Source of the DNA: Pelagibacteraceae bacterium AG-337-G04
Lineage (GTDB): Bacteria; Pseudomonadota; Alphaproteobacteria; Pelagibacterales; Pelagibacteraceae
Assembly: GCA_003282205.1 (NCBI GenBank)
Contig: QBZW01000009.1
Span: forward strand, 1-64,000
Reading direction: 5' to 3'
DNA: 64,000 nt
The notes under the pieces were generated by a model, which worked only from the letters and a program-made list of their open reading frames with translations, searched no databases and had not been told where the DNA came from. Below, one piece after another: positions 17,502 to 26,866 of this stretch. The translations under genes were made by a program, and so were the position numbers. Numbering within the stretch: the first letter of the stretch is position 1; the number at the start of each line of letters is the position of its first letter.

Positions 17502-17979
17502 AAATATTTGATTGTCTTATATTTTCTGACAAAACTATTGCAACCGAAGATGCCAGGTTCAATGATCTTTTTTTTTCAATCATAGGTATTTTTATCCTAT
17601 TTTCTAACCTTTTATGTACCTCATTTGGAACACCGGCACTTTCTCTTCCAAAAAGTAAAGTGTCGTTGCCTTCAAATTTAAATTCAGTATAAATTGTACT
17701 TGCCTTAGTAGTCATTAAAACAATCCTATCATTTTTTTTTGCTTCAAAAAATTCATCAGAACTTTTATAAACCTTCATCATCTTCTCATCCAGGTAGTCC
17801 ATCACAACCCTTTTAAAACGCTTGTCACTGATCAAAAACCCACACGGCTCAATAATCTCAAGAACAGCTCCAAGGCAAGAGCAAGTTCGAGCTATCGCAG
17901 CAGTATTTTGAGGTATATCAGGCTCATAAAGTGCAATTTTAGGCACCGATTTAGTTTTTTTGTGTGTCATTGTTACCAT
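17485..17979 (-). CDS. trmL: tRNA (cytidine/uridine-34-2-prime-O)-methyltransferase TrmL
   Basis: SPOUT-class RNA methyltransferase acting on wobble position 34 of tRNA-Leu species. 164 residues: YEPDIPQNTAAIARTCSCLG at the N-terminus, and the knotted AdoMet site LLFGRESAGVPNEVH and NLASSVAIVLSE at the C-terminus. The ATG at 17979 is used; an in-frame ATG at 17970 is equally possible. It overlaps hemF downstream and is divergent from petABC across a 66-nt region that contains a perfect dyad. Confidence 0.92.
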   Translation of the reverse strand: MVTMTHKKTKSVPKIALYEPDIPQNTAAIARTCSCLGAVLEIIEPCGFLISDKRFKRVVMDYLDEKMMKVYKSSDEFFEAKKNDRIVLMTTKASTIYTEFKFEGNDTLLFGRESAGVPNEVHKRLENRIKIPMIEKKRSLNLASSVAIVLSENIRQSNIYGSNN

Positions 17980-18000
17980 GGAAAAATAACGTTTTTCTTC

Positions 18001-18018
18001 ATATATGAAATCATATAT
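18001..18018. promoter_or_regulatory. Perfect 8-2-8 dyad between trmL and petABC
   Basis: ATATATGA-AA-TCATATAT is an exact inverted repeat of 8 bp with a 2-bp centre, 28 nt upstream of the petA start codon and between two divergent genes. The size and position fit an operator for a dimeric regulator. AT-only sequence makes chance occurrence fairly likely. Confidence 0.4.
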
Positions 18019-18045
18019 TAAGAAAAAATTAAAATAATGTAATAA

Positions 18046-18564
18046 ATGTCCGATTCAGAAAAAAAGAAGCCAAATAGAAGAGATTTTATATTAACAGCAA
18101 CAACGGCTGCAGGGGCAGTCGGCGTTGGTGCAGTTGTTTGGCCGTTAGTTGATCAAATGAATCCTGATGCGTCTGTAAAAGCATTAGCAAGTACAGAAGT
18201 AGATATAAGTGCTGTAGAACCTGGTCAATCCATAACAGTTTTGTGGAGAGGTAAACCAGTTTTTATTAAAAGAAGAACTACAGAAGAAATTGAAAGTGCA
18301 AGAGCTGTAGATTTAAGTGAGCTGAAACACCCGGAAAAAGATGAGGATAGAGCAAAAAATCCAGAATGGCTTGTAATGTTAGGGGTATGTACTCACCTTG
18401 GATGTGTACCTTTAACCGATAAAGGTGACTATGGTGCATGGTTTTGTCCATGTCATGGTTCACACTACGATACATCTGGAAGAATTAGAAAAGGACCAGC
18501 ACCAACTAATATGGAAGTACCAAAATACGAATTTGTAAATAGCAATACAATAAAGATTGGATAA
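18046..18564 (+). CDS. petA: Ubiquinol-cytochrome c reductase Rieske iron-sulfur subunit
   Basis: Carries the 2Fe-2S centre of the cytochrome bc1 complex. 172 residues: twin-arginine signal-anchor KPNRRDFIL with a following membrane helix, then the cluster motifs CTHLGC and CPCHGSHYD with both Cys-His pairs and the disulfide cysteines. It is first of the petABC operon and is 8 nt upstream of petB. A Tat-type anchor that stays uncleaved is normal for this protein. Confidence 0.98.
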   Translation: MSDSEKKKPNRRDFILTATTAAGAVGVGAVVWPLVDQMNPDASVKALASTEVDISAVEPGQSITVLWRGKPVFIKRRTTEEIESARAVDLSELKHPEKDEDRAKNPEWLVMLGVCTHLGCVPLTDKGDYGAWFCPCHGSHYDTSGRIRKGPAPTNMEVPKYEFVNSNTIKIG

Positions 18565-18572
18565 AAAATTTT

Positions 18573-19841
18573 ATGAGCGATCACGAATATACACCTAAAT
18601 CAAAAGTCGGAAAATGGTTTAATGATAGACTTCCATTACTAACTCTTGCAAACCATTTAACAGAGTATCCTACTCCTAAAAACTTAAATTACTGGTGGAC
18701 ATTTGGAGGAATTCTTACTTTTTGCTTAATTACTCAAATAATTACTGGAATTGTTTTGGGCATGCATTATGTAGCTCATGCTGATTTAGCATTTCAGAGC
18801 GTAGAACACATAATGAGAGATGTGAATTATGGTTGGTTAATTAGATATGTGCATGCAAATGGCGCATCTATGTTTTTCTTAGCTGTTTACATTCATATTT
18901 TTAGGTCTTTATATTACGGCTCATATAAATCACCAAGAGAAGTTATTTGGATTATAGGTATGTTGATTTATTTTTTGATGATGGCAACTGCATTTATGGG
19001 ATACGTTCTTCCTTGGGGACAAATGAGTTTTTGGGGAGCAACAGTTATAACTAATTTATTTAGTGCTATTCCTTTAGTAGGTGAGAGTATTACGAATTGG
19101 CTATGGGGAGGTTACTCGGTAGATAATCCAACTTTAACAAGATTTTTTAGTTTACACTATTTGTTTCCTTTTTTAATTTTAGGACTAGTAGTTCTTCATA
19201 TTTGGGCACTACATGTACCTGGAAATAATAATCCTATCGGAATAGATATAAAAAAACCATCTAAAGATACTGTTCCTTTTCACCCATACATTGTTATAAA
19301 AGATGCATTTGCTCTTTTAATATTTTTATTAATATTTGCATTTTTTGTGTTTTTCTCACCAAATATTTTGGGACATGCAGATAATTATATTGAGGCAAAT
19401 CCGTTAGTTACCCCAGCTCATATTGTCCCTGAATGGTACCTATTACCATTTTATGCAATATTAAGATCAGTCCCTGATAAATTACTTGGAGTAATTGCTA
19501 TGTTTGCTGCAATATTTGTATTAGTAATTTTACCTTGGTTAGATACTTCCAAAGTTAGATCAACCGTTTTTAGACCGATCTACAAACAGTTCTATTGGTT
19601 TTTAGTTGCCGATGTTTTAATACTTGGATATGTGGGTGCAATGCCTGCTGAGGGAATATATTTATTGATAGCAAGAGTTGCTACGGCTTATTATTTTGCA
19701 CATTTCCTAATAATTTTGCCATTTTTAGGCTTTAAAGAGAAAACAACCCCATTACCGCTCAGCATAACTGAACCAATTTTAGGTGGATCACCAGACATAG
19801 TAATGGCTAGAAATAATTCTAACTTTAAAGAAAAACTGTGA
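18573..19841 (+). CDS. petB: Cytochrome b of the bc1 complex
   Basis: Membrane core of the bc1 complex, binding two b hemes and both quinone sites. 422 residues with eight helices. Heme ligands are in the second and fourth helices (for example [12 protein letters not shown] and [22 protein letters not shown]), and the Qo-site motif [13 protein letters not shown] is intact. The length matches undivided alphaproteobacterial cytochrome b rather than split b6/IV. Its stop overlaps the petC start by 4 nt. Confidence 0.98.
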   Translation: MSDHEYTPKSKVGKWFNDRLPLLTLANHLTEYPTPKNLNYWWTFGGILTFCLITQIITGIVLGMHYVAHADLAFQSVEHIMRDVNYGWLIRYVHANGASMFFLAVYIHIFRSLYYGSYKSPREVIWIIGMLIYFLMMATAFMGYVLPWGQMSFWGATVITNLFSAIPLVGESITNWLWGGYSVDNPTLTRFFSLHYLFPFLILGLVVLHIWALHVPGNNNPIGIDIKKPSKDTVPFHPYIVIKDAFALLIFLLIFAFFVFFSPNILGHADNYIEANPLVTPAHIVPEWYLLPFYAILRSVPDKLLGVIAMFAAIFVLVILPWLDTSKVRSTVFRPIYKQFYWFLVADVLILGYVGAMPAEGIYLLIARVATAYYFAHFLIILPFLGFKEKTTPLPLSITEPILGGSPDIVMARNNSNFKEKL

Positions 19842-20623
19842 GAAAATTAATTAAATTATCTTTTTTTTTTATTTTAGTTTCATCTTTATTTTTTACAAAA
19901 GCAAATGCAGCAGGAGAACAACACGATCTTTTGGAAGTAGACTGGTCTTTTAAAAGTTTCTTTGGCAAGTTTGATAGAGCATCATTACAGAGAGGATATC
20001 AAGTTTATACTGAAGTTTGTGCTTCTTGCCATTCACTTAAACATTTAAGTTATAGAAATCTTGCAGAAAAAGGTGGACCAGAGTTTACAGAGCTTGAGGC
20101 TAAAGCAATTGCCTCAAATTTTGAAGTTATAGATGGACCAAATAGTGATGGAGAAATGTTTGAAAGACCTGCAAAATTATCAGATAAATTTGTGATGCCC
20201 TATGCAAATGTTCAAGAAGCAATTGCAGCAAATGGTGGAGCATATCCTCCAGATATGTCAGTTCTTGTAAAAGCTAGAAAAGGTGGAGCAGATTATATTT
20301 ATTCTGTTTTAATGGGCTACGATGAGCCACCAGCAGGTATGGAACTTGACGATGGTGTTTATTACAACAAATATATGTATGGTAATAAAATTAAAATGTC
20401 CTCCCCTTTAGATGATGACATCGTAGAGTATTCAGATGGAACTAAAGCTACAGTAGACCAAATGGCAAGGGATGTAACAACATTTTTACAATGGACTGCT
20501 GAACCTCATTTAGAGACAAGACATAAACTTGGTTTTAGAGTGATCTTATATTTATCAGTTTTAACTATTTTAGTTTACTTTAGTATGAAAAAAATCTGGT
20601 CACGTATTGAAACGGAAGTTTAA
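19838..20623 (+). CDS. petC: Cytochrome c1
   Basis: Periplasmic heme c subunit that passes electrons from the Rieske centre to soluble cytochrome c. 261 residues: signal peptide ending near AKANA, heme-binding [14 protein letters not shown], and a C-terminal membrane anchor ([18 protein letters not shown]). The start codon, read as GTG at 19838, overlaps the petB stop. The last 24 nt overlap antiparallel with the 3-prime end of ychF, leaving no space for a terminator. Confidence 0.97.
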   Translation: MRKLIKLSFFFILVSSLFFTKANAAGEQHDLLEVDWSFKSFFGKFDRASLQRGYQVYTEVCASCHSLKHLSYRNLAEKGGPEFTELEAKAIASNFEVIDGPNSDGEMFERPAKLSDKFVMPYANVQEAIAANGGAYPPDMSVLVKARKGGADYIYSVLMGYDEPPAGMELDDGVYYNKYMYGNKIKMSSPLDDDIVEYSDGTKATVDQMARDVTTFLQWTAEPHLETRHKLGFRVILYLSVLTILVYFSMKKIWSRIETEV

Positions 20624-21676
20624 AATATCCCCATCTTCTACAATATATTCTTTACCTTCTAATCTCATTTTTCCAGCTTCCTTAGATTTTAACCAACCTT
20701 GGTTTTCTAAAAAATCATTGTATGAAATTGTTTCAGCTCTGATAAATCCTTTTTCAAAGTCAGAATGAATTTCTCCTGCAGCACTTAGTGCAGTAGAATG
20801 CTTTGTAATAGTCCAGGCTCTAGTTTCCTCAGGTCCTGATGTAAAAAATGTTTTTAAGGATAAAAGTTCATATCCCTTTCTAATCAATGAATTAAGCCCT
20901 GTCTCTGAAATATTTATCATTTTCATATAATTTTTTTTTTCATTTTCATCTTCTAGCTGATTAATTTGATTTTCAATATCTGCTGAAATTATTAATGTAT
21001 CTTTTTCACCAAATTTTTTCATAAAGTCTACGGTATATTTATTTATTGAATCAATACTCTCTTCATCTACATTGCACACATATAGTTTTGGTTTTATACT
21101 GAGAATTCCACTATTTTTTATAAGTTTTTCATCAAATTCATTTGTAATTAATGAAAAATCTCCATCCTCATTGATTATTTTTTGAGCAATCTCTAACAAT
21201 TTTTGTTCCTCATTATCCACATTTTTTTTATTTTTCTTATCAAGTCTTTTTTGAATAGACTCTAAATCAGCCAACTTCATTTCGGTTTCTATTACCTCCA
21301 AATCTCTGATCGGATCGACGGTAGAGTTAACATTTTGAATATCATCGGAATCAAAACATCTAATCATATGAATAATTGCATCAACTTCTCTAATGTGAGA
21401 TAAAAATTTATTACCCAAACCTTCACCTTTAGAGGCTCCTTTAACAAGACCTGCAATATCAACAAATGTAATTGTTGTATTAATTTTTTTTTTAGAATCA
21501 GAAATAATAGCTAGCTGATCAAGTCTTTCATCCGGGACTGCAACAATACCAATATTAGGATCAATTGTACAAAATGGAAAATTTTCTGCTTGTGCTTTAT
21601 TAGAGTTTGTTAAAGCATTAAATAAAGTAGACTTACCAACATTTGGTAAGCCAACGATTCCGCATTTAAAACCCAT
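20600..21676 (-). CDS. ychF: Redox-regulated ATPase YchF (OLA1 family)
   Basis: Obg-family P-loop protein that prefers ATP; associated with ribosomes and stress response. 358 residues: GIVGLPNVGKSTLFNALT at 6-23, DIAGLVKGASKGEGLGNKFL switch region, a coiled-coil insert near residues 130-170, and the C-terminal TGS domain ending in LNFRFNT. The typical family ending FRFN is encoded within the 24-nt antiparallel overlap with petC, so that overlap is real for both genes. It starts directly after pth. Confidence 0.97.
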   Translation of the reverse strand: MGFKCGIVGLPNVGKSTLFNALTNSNKAQAENFPFCTIDPNIGIVAVPDERLDQLAIISDSKKKINTTITFVDIAGLVKGASKGEGLGNKFLSHIREVDAIIHMIRCFDSDDIQNVNSTVDPIRDLEVIETEMKLADLESIQKRLDKKNKKNVDNEEQKLLEIAQKIINEDGDFSLITNEFDEKLIKNSGILSIKPKLYVCNVDEESIDSINKYTVDFMKKFGEKDTLIISADIENQINQLEDENEKKNYMKMINISETGLNSLIRKGYELLSLKTFFTSGPEETRAWTITKHSTALSAAGEIHSDFEKGFIRAETISYNDFLENQGWLKSKEAGKMRLEGKEYIVEDGDILNFRFNT

Positions 21677-22237
21677 TTAGTTGTTATTAACTGTACTAGA
21701 AAATAAGTCTAATTTTTTATCTATCAAGATAGTTAAAGATTTAATTATATTGCTTGTAATAGAATCTAAATGAACCTGTTCATCTTCGTTAAAGTCATTT
21801 AATACAAAATCAGAAATAGATGTTTTGTTTTCTGGTTTTCCTATACCAATACGCACTCTTGAATATTCTTTTCCAATAAACTTATCAATTGAAGCTATAC
21901 CATTGTGACCTGCATTTGATCCACCAAATTTTGCTTTAATTTTTCCAAATTCAATATCTAAGTCATCATGAAATACAATTACATCCTCTGCATCTATCTT
22001 GAAGTATTCTAGTAGTTCTCTTATACAAATTCCAGAGTTATTCATAAATGTGAGAGGTTTAATTGCATATATTTTCTTATCGCCGATATTTCCAGTAGTT
22101 AGTAAACCCTTGAATTTTGGTTTTTGTTTTGACAACCCAAATTTTTGATTTATTGCGTCAACAATTTTAAAACCTATATTATGACGATTATTTTGACTAT
22201 TTGGAGTCGGATTACCTAAGCCAACAAGTAGCAACAT
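21677..22237 (-). CDS. pth: Peptidyl-tRNA hydrolase
   Basis: Frees tRNA from prematurely dropped peptidyl-tRNAs. 186 residues. Family motifs: LLVGLGNPTPNSQNNRHNIG with the catalytic His, LTFMNNSG, VFHDDLDIEFGKIKAKFGGS with the catalytic Asp, and HNGIASIDKFIG. It lies between rplY (35 nt upstream) and ychF (no gap), the common alphaproteobacterial rplY-pth-ychF order. Confidence 0.97.
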   Translation of the reverse strand: MLLLVGLGNPTPNSQNNRHNIGFKIVDAINQKFGLSKQKPKFKGLLTTGNIGDKKIYAIKPLTFMNNSGICIRELLEYFKIDAEDVIVFHDDLDIEFGKIKAKFGGSNAGHNGIASIDKFIGKEYSRVRIGIGKPENKTSISDFVLNDFNEDEQVHLDSITSNIIKSLTILIDKKLDLFSSTVNNN

Positions 22238-22272
22238 ATCAATTAAATTTGGAAAAAAACTTTCACTATTTG

Positions 22273-22992
22273 TTATTTTTTATCTGATGAAGACTTATCT
22301 TCTTCCTTAGATTTATCATCCTCAGCTTTTTCACCTTCGGTTGAAGTTTTTTCACCTCCTTCTGTAGCTGCTGCCTCAGCTCCCTCTGCAGTTTCACCTT
22401 CGGCTCCCTCTGCTGGTTTTTCTGGCTCTTTAACTACTGTTGGTGCTGCAACTGTGGCAATTACGAAGTCTCTTCCTTGAATTGTAGGTGTAACATTTTC
22501 TGGTAAATTAATTGAGGAAATCTTTATACTCGTACCAATATCTAAACCTTCTAAATCGACAACAAGCTCATTAGGAATATTTTCAGCTGGACATCTTAGT
22601 TCTACTTTACGTCTTACAATATTTAACACTCCTCCTCGTTTAAGCCCTGGAGATAAATCATTATTTATAAATTTTACAGGTATTTCTAAAATAATTTTTC
22701 TACCTTTGACAATTCTCATTAAATCAAAATGAATTGGCTCGTCAGTAATACTATCAAATGCGATACTTCTTGTTAAAACTTTTTGTTCTTTGCCATCTAG
22801 ATTAATAGAGATTACATTTGAAAGAAAATTTTTCTTGTTTATTAAATTCTTTAGTTCTTTTGTAGTTATTGAGATTTTTTCATTTGGTTCTTCTCCTCCA
22901 TAAACTATACCTGGAACGTTACCTTTGCTTCTAAGATCGTTAACTTGGCCTTTTGTCTTAGTATCTCTTATTGTTGCTTGTATTGAGCTCAT
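22273..22992 (-). CDS. rplY: 50S ribosomal protein L25 (CTC-type, long form)
   Basis: Binds 5S rRNA. The N-terminal L25 domain includes VNDLRSKGNVPGIVYGG, and the second TL5/CTC beta domain includes GLKRGGVLNIVRR and IKISSINLP. After about residue 175 the tail is a low-complexity Glu/Ala/Lys stretch (about 45 residues) likely to be unstructured. I use the ATG at 22992, which gives the normal family N-terminus; an in-frame ATG at 23016 would add eight residues. Neither start shows a Shine-Dalgarno. Confidence 0.9.
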   Translation of the reverse strand: MSSIQATIRDTKTKGQVNDLRSKGNVPGIVYGGEEPNEKISITTKELKNLINKKNFLSNVISINLDGKEQKVLTRSIAFDSITDEPIHFDLMRIVKGRKIILEIPVKFINNDLSPGLKRGGVLNIVRRKVELRCPAENIPNELVVDLEGLDIGTSIKISSINLPENVTPTIQGRDFVIATVAAPTVVKEPEKPAEGAEGETAEGAEAAATEGGEKTSTEGEKAEDDKSKEEDKSSSDKK

Positions 22993-23034
22993 AAAAAGCT
23001 GGTTTTTAACCGACATTTGTTAATTTTACAAGTT

Positions 23035-23967
23035 TTATTTAAATAGATCTGAAACAGATGTTGAATTAGAAATCCTTTTAATTGCTTCAGCTAATAATAT
23101 AGATATTGATAATACTTCAATATTTCTCACTTTTTTTAATTTATCTGAACTATCAATACTGTCTGTAATAACTAAGTTTTTAATTTTTGAATTTTTTATC
23201 TTTTTGACTGCATCTCCACTAAAAACACCATGTGTAGCATAAACATGAACTTCTTTTGCACCTCTTTTGACAAGAGCATCAGCTGCATTAACTATTGTTC
23301 CTCCTGAGTCAATTATATCATCAGTTAAAATACAAATTTTATTTTTAACATTTCCTATCACATTCATAACTTGTGATCTTCCTGGACTTGGTCTTCTCTT
23401 ATCAACGATTGCTAAACCAACATCCAATTTTTTTCCTAAAGCTCTTGCTCTTTCAACTCCACCAACATCAGGCGCAACACAAATTATATTTTTGTTTTTT
23501 ATTTTTCTTTTAATATGCTTTGCAAAGATTGGAGTAGCAAACAAGTTGTCTACAGGAATGTCAAAAAAACCTTGAATTTGACCAGCATGTAAATCTACCG
23601 TTACCACCCTGTCAGCTCCAGCATTTGTTATTAGATTTGATACTAATTTTGCAGATATAGATGTTCTCGGCACAACTTTACGATCCTGCCTTGCATAACC
23701 GAAATAAGGTATTACTGCTGTAATATTTTTTGCTGATGACCTTTTAAGTGCGTCTATGCAAAGAAGCAATTCCATCAAATTATCATTCGCCGGTGAGGAT
23801 ACAGATTGAATTATAAAAATACTATTTCCTCTTATATTTTCGTTAATCTCAATATAAATTTCACCATCTGCAAATTTTCTAATACTAGTATTAACCAATT
23901 TGTTTTTAAGATTTTTTGAAATTTTATTACTTAACTGTTTGTTGCTATTTCCAGTGAGAATTTTCAT
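23035..23967 (-). CDS. prs: Ribose-phosphate pyrophosphokinase
   Basis: Makes PRPP from ribose 5-phosphate and ATP for nucleotide, His and Trp synthesis. 310 residues, the standard length. Visible are IRKFADGEIYIEI, the ATP-loop region IPYFGYARQDRKVVPRTSIS, VDLHAGQIQGFFDIPVDN, and the PRPP-binding loop LTDDIIDSGGTIVNAAD. It sits 14 nt after pgeF and 18 nt or more before rplY, so it belongs to the long lgt-to-ychF run. Confidence 0.97.
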   Translation of the reverse strand: MKILTGNSNKQLSNKISKNLKNKLVNTSIRKFADGEIYIEINENIRGNSIFIIQSVSSPANDNLMELLLCIDALKRSSAKNITAVIPYFGYARQDRKVVPRTSISAKLVSNLITNAGADRVVTVDLHAGQIQGFFDIPVDNLFATPIFAKHIKRKIKNKNIICVAPDVGGVERARALGKKLDVGLAIVDKRRPSPGRSQVMNVIGNVKNKICILTDDIIDSGGTIVNAADALVKRGAKEVHVYATHGVFSGDAVKKIKNSKIKNLVITDSIDSSDKLKKVRNIEVLSISILLAEAIKRISNSTSVSDLFK

Positions 23968-23981
23968 TTTGTGAGAATATT

Positions 23982-24737
23982 CTATTTAATCATAATTACT
24001 GAAATATTTCTACCATAATCATTTATTTTATTTTTAATTGATCTTCTAGCACTGAAAAAATTGTTACTTAATATATAAGTATCTTTTTTGATAATTTCAA
24101 TGTTTTTAACCCCCAATTTCAAAAGTTCATCTCTAATATAATTATCTAGACTAAAATATAATTTATTATTTTTTTTTTTAAAAAACTTTTTATTAGACTT
24201 TCTTTGTTTAATAAATCTATCAAAAAAATCTTTTTGAACTTCATAGTTCTCTCTTCTTATACAAGGACCAATTACAGCTATTAAGTTGTTAAAATTACTT
24301 CCTTTTAATGCAAGTTTTTTTAATGTATTAGTTATTATTTTTTTATATGCACCTTTCCATCCAGCATGAAGTGCACTAATGAGATTATTAACCGGGTCAT
24401 ATATAAAAACAGGTGCGCAATCAGCTGTCAGAATTCCCAAGGCAATACCTTTTCTATCAGTTATTATTGAGTCGCCTTTTAATTTTTTTTTTGGGATTTT
24501 GCTAACATTATGAACAATTTTACTATGAATTTGATTTAACAATATAAGATTGTTTTTATTACACCCAATTCTTTTACAAACTTCTTCTAAATTATTCCTA
24601 ATATCTTTAATTTTATCTTTTGATCCTAGACCACAATTTAAACTTTTATAAATACCTTTTGAGACACCTCCCTCTCGATTAAAAAAACCATGTCTTATTT
24701 TTTTATATTTAGAGAGTTTTTTTGATTTTAACATCAT
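23982..24737 (-). CDS. pgeF: Peptidoglycan editing factor PgeF (YfiH, laccase-domain family)
   Basis: DUF152/laccase-domain protein; family members hydrolyse misincorporated Ser-Glu UDP-MurNAc dipeptide or act as purine nucleoside phosphorylase-like enzymes. 251 residues with the three-ligand metal site: His in LLNQIHSKIV, Cys in ILTADCAPVF and His in LHAGWKGAYKKI. It starts 4 nt inside the end of the methyltransferase gene. A peptidoglycan role suits the lgt neighbour but is inferred from the family. Confidence 0.88.
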   Translation of the reverse strand: MMLKSKKLSKYKKIRHGFFNREGGVSKGIYKSLNCGLGSKDKIKDIRNNLEEVCKRIGCNKNNLILLNQIHSKIVHNVSKIPKKKLKGDSIITDRKGIALGILTADCAPVFIYDPVNNLISALHAGWKGAYKKIITNTLKKLALKGSNFNNLIAVIGPCIRRENYEVQKDFFDRFIKQRKSNKKFFKKKNNKLYFSLDNYIRDELLKLGVKNIEIIKKDTYILSNNFFSARRSIKNKINDYGRNISVIMIK

Positions 24738-25816
24738 TCAAAACCAAAAAAATCATTATTTTTATTTTTGTATCCAAAAATTACTTTGAAAAGGTTGCCC
24801 ATTTGCTTTTCTTCAAGTAGCCGGGCTAAAGTTTCTTTCATATATTTTTGCTCTGAATTACTCATTTTTTTTTCTAAAATCTTTGCTCTTTCAATTATAC
24901 CCATCCTTTCTAAAAAAAACTTTTGGGTAACTATTTTTTTTACTTTTAGATTATTTTTAAAGAAATACTCTTTTAATAAACTAAAATTTACTAGTGAAGT
25001 TATATCTGCTTTGCCGAGATGTCTTAACATTGTATCAGCTGAAATCTTTTTATTGTCCATCACTGCTTGTATGGTGTTTGTACTATTGCCATTCAAATAC
25101 CCGTAATCAATGAGTAAAATTCCACCTGATAGTTTAGAAATTTTTTTTATCATTGGATTTAATTCTAAAAACCCCTTTTTTGGAAATTCAATAAATTTTA
25201 GTTTTTTTAATGTCTCAAATACTTTAATTCGAGCTATGTCATTTTTGTTAACTTTTATAAACTTTTCAATAATATTATCTTCGTTTTTCACTAAGTAGCA
25301 TTTTTCAAATAACTCATTATTTATATTAGAAAATTGTTTAATTGGGATTGCATCAAAAAATTCATTACCAAAAAAAATTACCGGTCCATCTTTTATTGAA
25401 TTAAAGTTTTTGATCCATTTAATATATTTGCTTTTTAATTTCTGCTTTTGTATTTTTTTTAAAAACGCGCTTTTCTCATACAAGTGAATTTTTATAGCTT
25501 TGTTTAATTCTGGAAATTTTTTTAAAGTATTAACTACAACTTTAGTCAAACTTCCATCCCCTGGTCCAAGTTCTATAAAATTAAATTTTTTTGGTTTACC
25601 AAGCTTTTCCCAGGTAGAAACCAACCATATACCTATAATCTCTGAAAATAGATTTGATATGGTAGGGGATGTTACAAAATCTCCACTTTTACCAAATGGA
25701 TTTTTACTAGAGTAATAACCTATCTTTGGCTCATATAGAATTTTTTCTATAAAATCATCTATAGATATTGGTTTTTTTAAGGTAATTTTAAATTTTTTGA
25801 GATTTGGTTTCATCAT
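24734..25816 (-). CDS. SAM-dependent methyltransferase, MidA/NDUFAF7 family
   Basis: 360-residue protein of the family whose mitochondrial members (NDUFAF7) dimethylate an Arg of complex I subunit NDUFS2. Seen are PKIGYYSSKNPFGKSGDFVT at residues 30-49, the AdoMet-binding FIELGPGDGSL, FFGNEFFDAIPIKQF, and GILLIDYGYLNG. The length is normal. In alphaproteobacteria it often sits between lgt and pgeF, as here. A complex I assembly role in this organism is an inference from the mitochondrial ortholog. Confidence 0.85.
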   Translation of the reverse strand: MMKPNLKKFKITLKKPISIDDFIEKILYEPKIGYYSSKNPFGKSGDFVTSPTISNLFSEIIGIWLVSTWEKLGKPKKFNFIELGPGDGSLTKVVVNTLKKFPELNKAIKIHLYEKSAFLKKIQKQKLKSKYIKWIKNFNSIKDGPVIFFGNEFFDAIPIKQFSNINNELFEKCYLVKNEDNIIEKFIKVNKNDIARIKVFETLKKLKFIEFPKKGFLELNPMIKKISKLSGGILLIDYGYLNGNSTNTIQAVMDNKKISADTMLRHLGKADITSLVNFSLLKEYFFKNNLKVKKIVTQKFFLERMGIIERAKILEKKMSNSEQKYMKETLARLLEEKQMGNLFKVIFGYKNKNNDFFGFE

Positions 25817-26573
25817 TTCTTTTAAAATAAATTAAAATCCCAATTAAAATCATTATCGCACTTAAAAGTATCCCCATACTAACATGTCCAAATAAATATC
25901 CAATCTGCATGTCTGGCTCCCTAAAAAATTCAGATATAATTCTAAAACAACCATAAAGTATTAAGAACATCATAGAACAGGTTCCGATTTTATAATTTTT
26001 GTTAAAAAAAATTAAATTCATTAAAATAAATAAAATAAACCCCTCTAAAAATGCTTCATATAATTGAGAAGGGTGCCTTAATTTATCATCGTAGTTTGGA
26101 AAAAAAACTCCCCAACTTGAGTTTGTAACTTTTCCAACTAATTCTCCATTTATAAAGTTCGAAACCCTACCAAATAAAATTCCAATAGGTGCTGTAATAG
26201 AGACTAAATCTAAAAAAATAAAAATATCTTTCTTGTTTTTTTTTGAAAATAAGTAGCTTGAAATAATGATACCAATTAAGCCCCCATGAAATGACATTCC
26301 CCCATTCCAAATCATAAAAATTTCGATTGGGTTATAAAAAAAATAAGGAAAATTATAAAAAATTACATACCCTAGTCTTCCCCCAATGATAATTCCTATT
26401 ATCAAATATGATATATAATCTTCAAATAATTTTAGAATGATATCGTTTTTAATAAGTATTTTTTTACAATATACCCAACCAAAAATAATCCCAAAAATAT
26501 ATGATAATGAATACCACCTAATACTTAATGAGAATATTTCAAAAGCTACTGGGTCAAAATTATTGGTAAACAT
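25788..26573 (-). CDS. lgt: Prolipoprotein diacylglyceryl transferase
   Basis: Inner-membrane enzyme adding diacylglycerol to the lipobox Cys of lipoproteins. 261 residues, about seven helices. The signature GRVSNFINGELVGKVT is near residues 140-155, GGRLGYVIFYNFPYF lies earlier, and HPSQLYEAFLEGFILF carries the conserved Tyr-Glu. It is first of the seven-gene minus-strand run to ychF and overlaps the methyltransferase by 29 nt. Its presence matters for the MlaA gene in this window, which lacks a lipobox. Confidence 0.96.
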   Translation of the reverse strand: MFTNNFDPVAFEIFSLSIRWYSLSYIFGIIFGWVYCKKILIKNDIILKLFEDYISYLIIGIIIGGRLGYVIFYNFPYFFYNPIEIFMIWNGGMSFHGGLIGIIISSYLFSKKNKKDIFIFLDLVSITAPIGILFGRVSNFINGELVGKVTNSSWGVFFPNYDDKLRHPSQLYEAFLEGFILFILMNLIFFNKNYKIGTCSMMFLILYGCFRIISEFFREPDMQIGYLFGHVSMGILLSAIMILIGILIYFKRNDETKSQKI

Positions 26574-26623
26574 TTGTAAAATTTATTATAAGTTATTAAA
26601 TATTATTCTAGTAAATAATTATT

Positions 26624-26866
26624 ATGTCAAAATCAAGATTCGTATTTGATAAATTCGCAAAGTTAATCGAACAAGGTTTGATTAATTATAAGGATATATC
26701 GGACGAAATAATCTCGATACTAAAATCTAAAAGAGATGAAATCGTATTTAAAATGAAACTGGCAAGCAAAGAAGAAGTTGAAGTTTTACATAAGAGAATT
26801 AGTAAACTTGAAAAAAAGTTAGAAGAGAGAAAAAAAATAAAAAAAATTAAGAGGGTAAAGAAATAG
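26624..26866 (+). CDS. ubiK: Ubiquinone accessory factor UbiK (BMFP/YqiC family)
   Basis: 80-residue protein with an N-terminal amphipathic segment and a C-terminal coiled coil (KEEVEVLHKRISKLEKKLEE) ending in a Lys-rich tail. Matches the DUF526/BMFP family; E. coli UbiK binds UbiJ and supports ubiquinone synthesis, and homologs bind membranes. Stands alone on the plus strand, divergent from lgt (50 nt). The 3-prime end overlaps the histidine kinase gene antiparallel by 20 nt. Confidence 0.85.
   Translation: MSKSRFVFDKFAKLIEQGLINYKDISDEIISILKSKRDEIVFKMKLASKEEVEVLHKRISKLEKKLEERKKIKKIKRVKK

Noticed and set aside
22273..22420. Low-complexity Glu/Ala/Lys stretch as a repeat element
   Set aside because: It is the disordered C-terminal tail of ribosomal protein L25, common in alphaproteobacteria.
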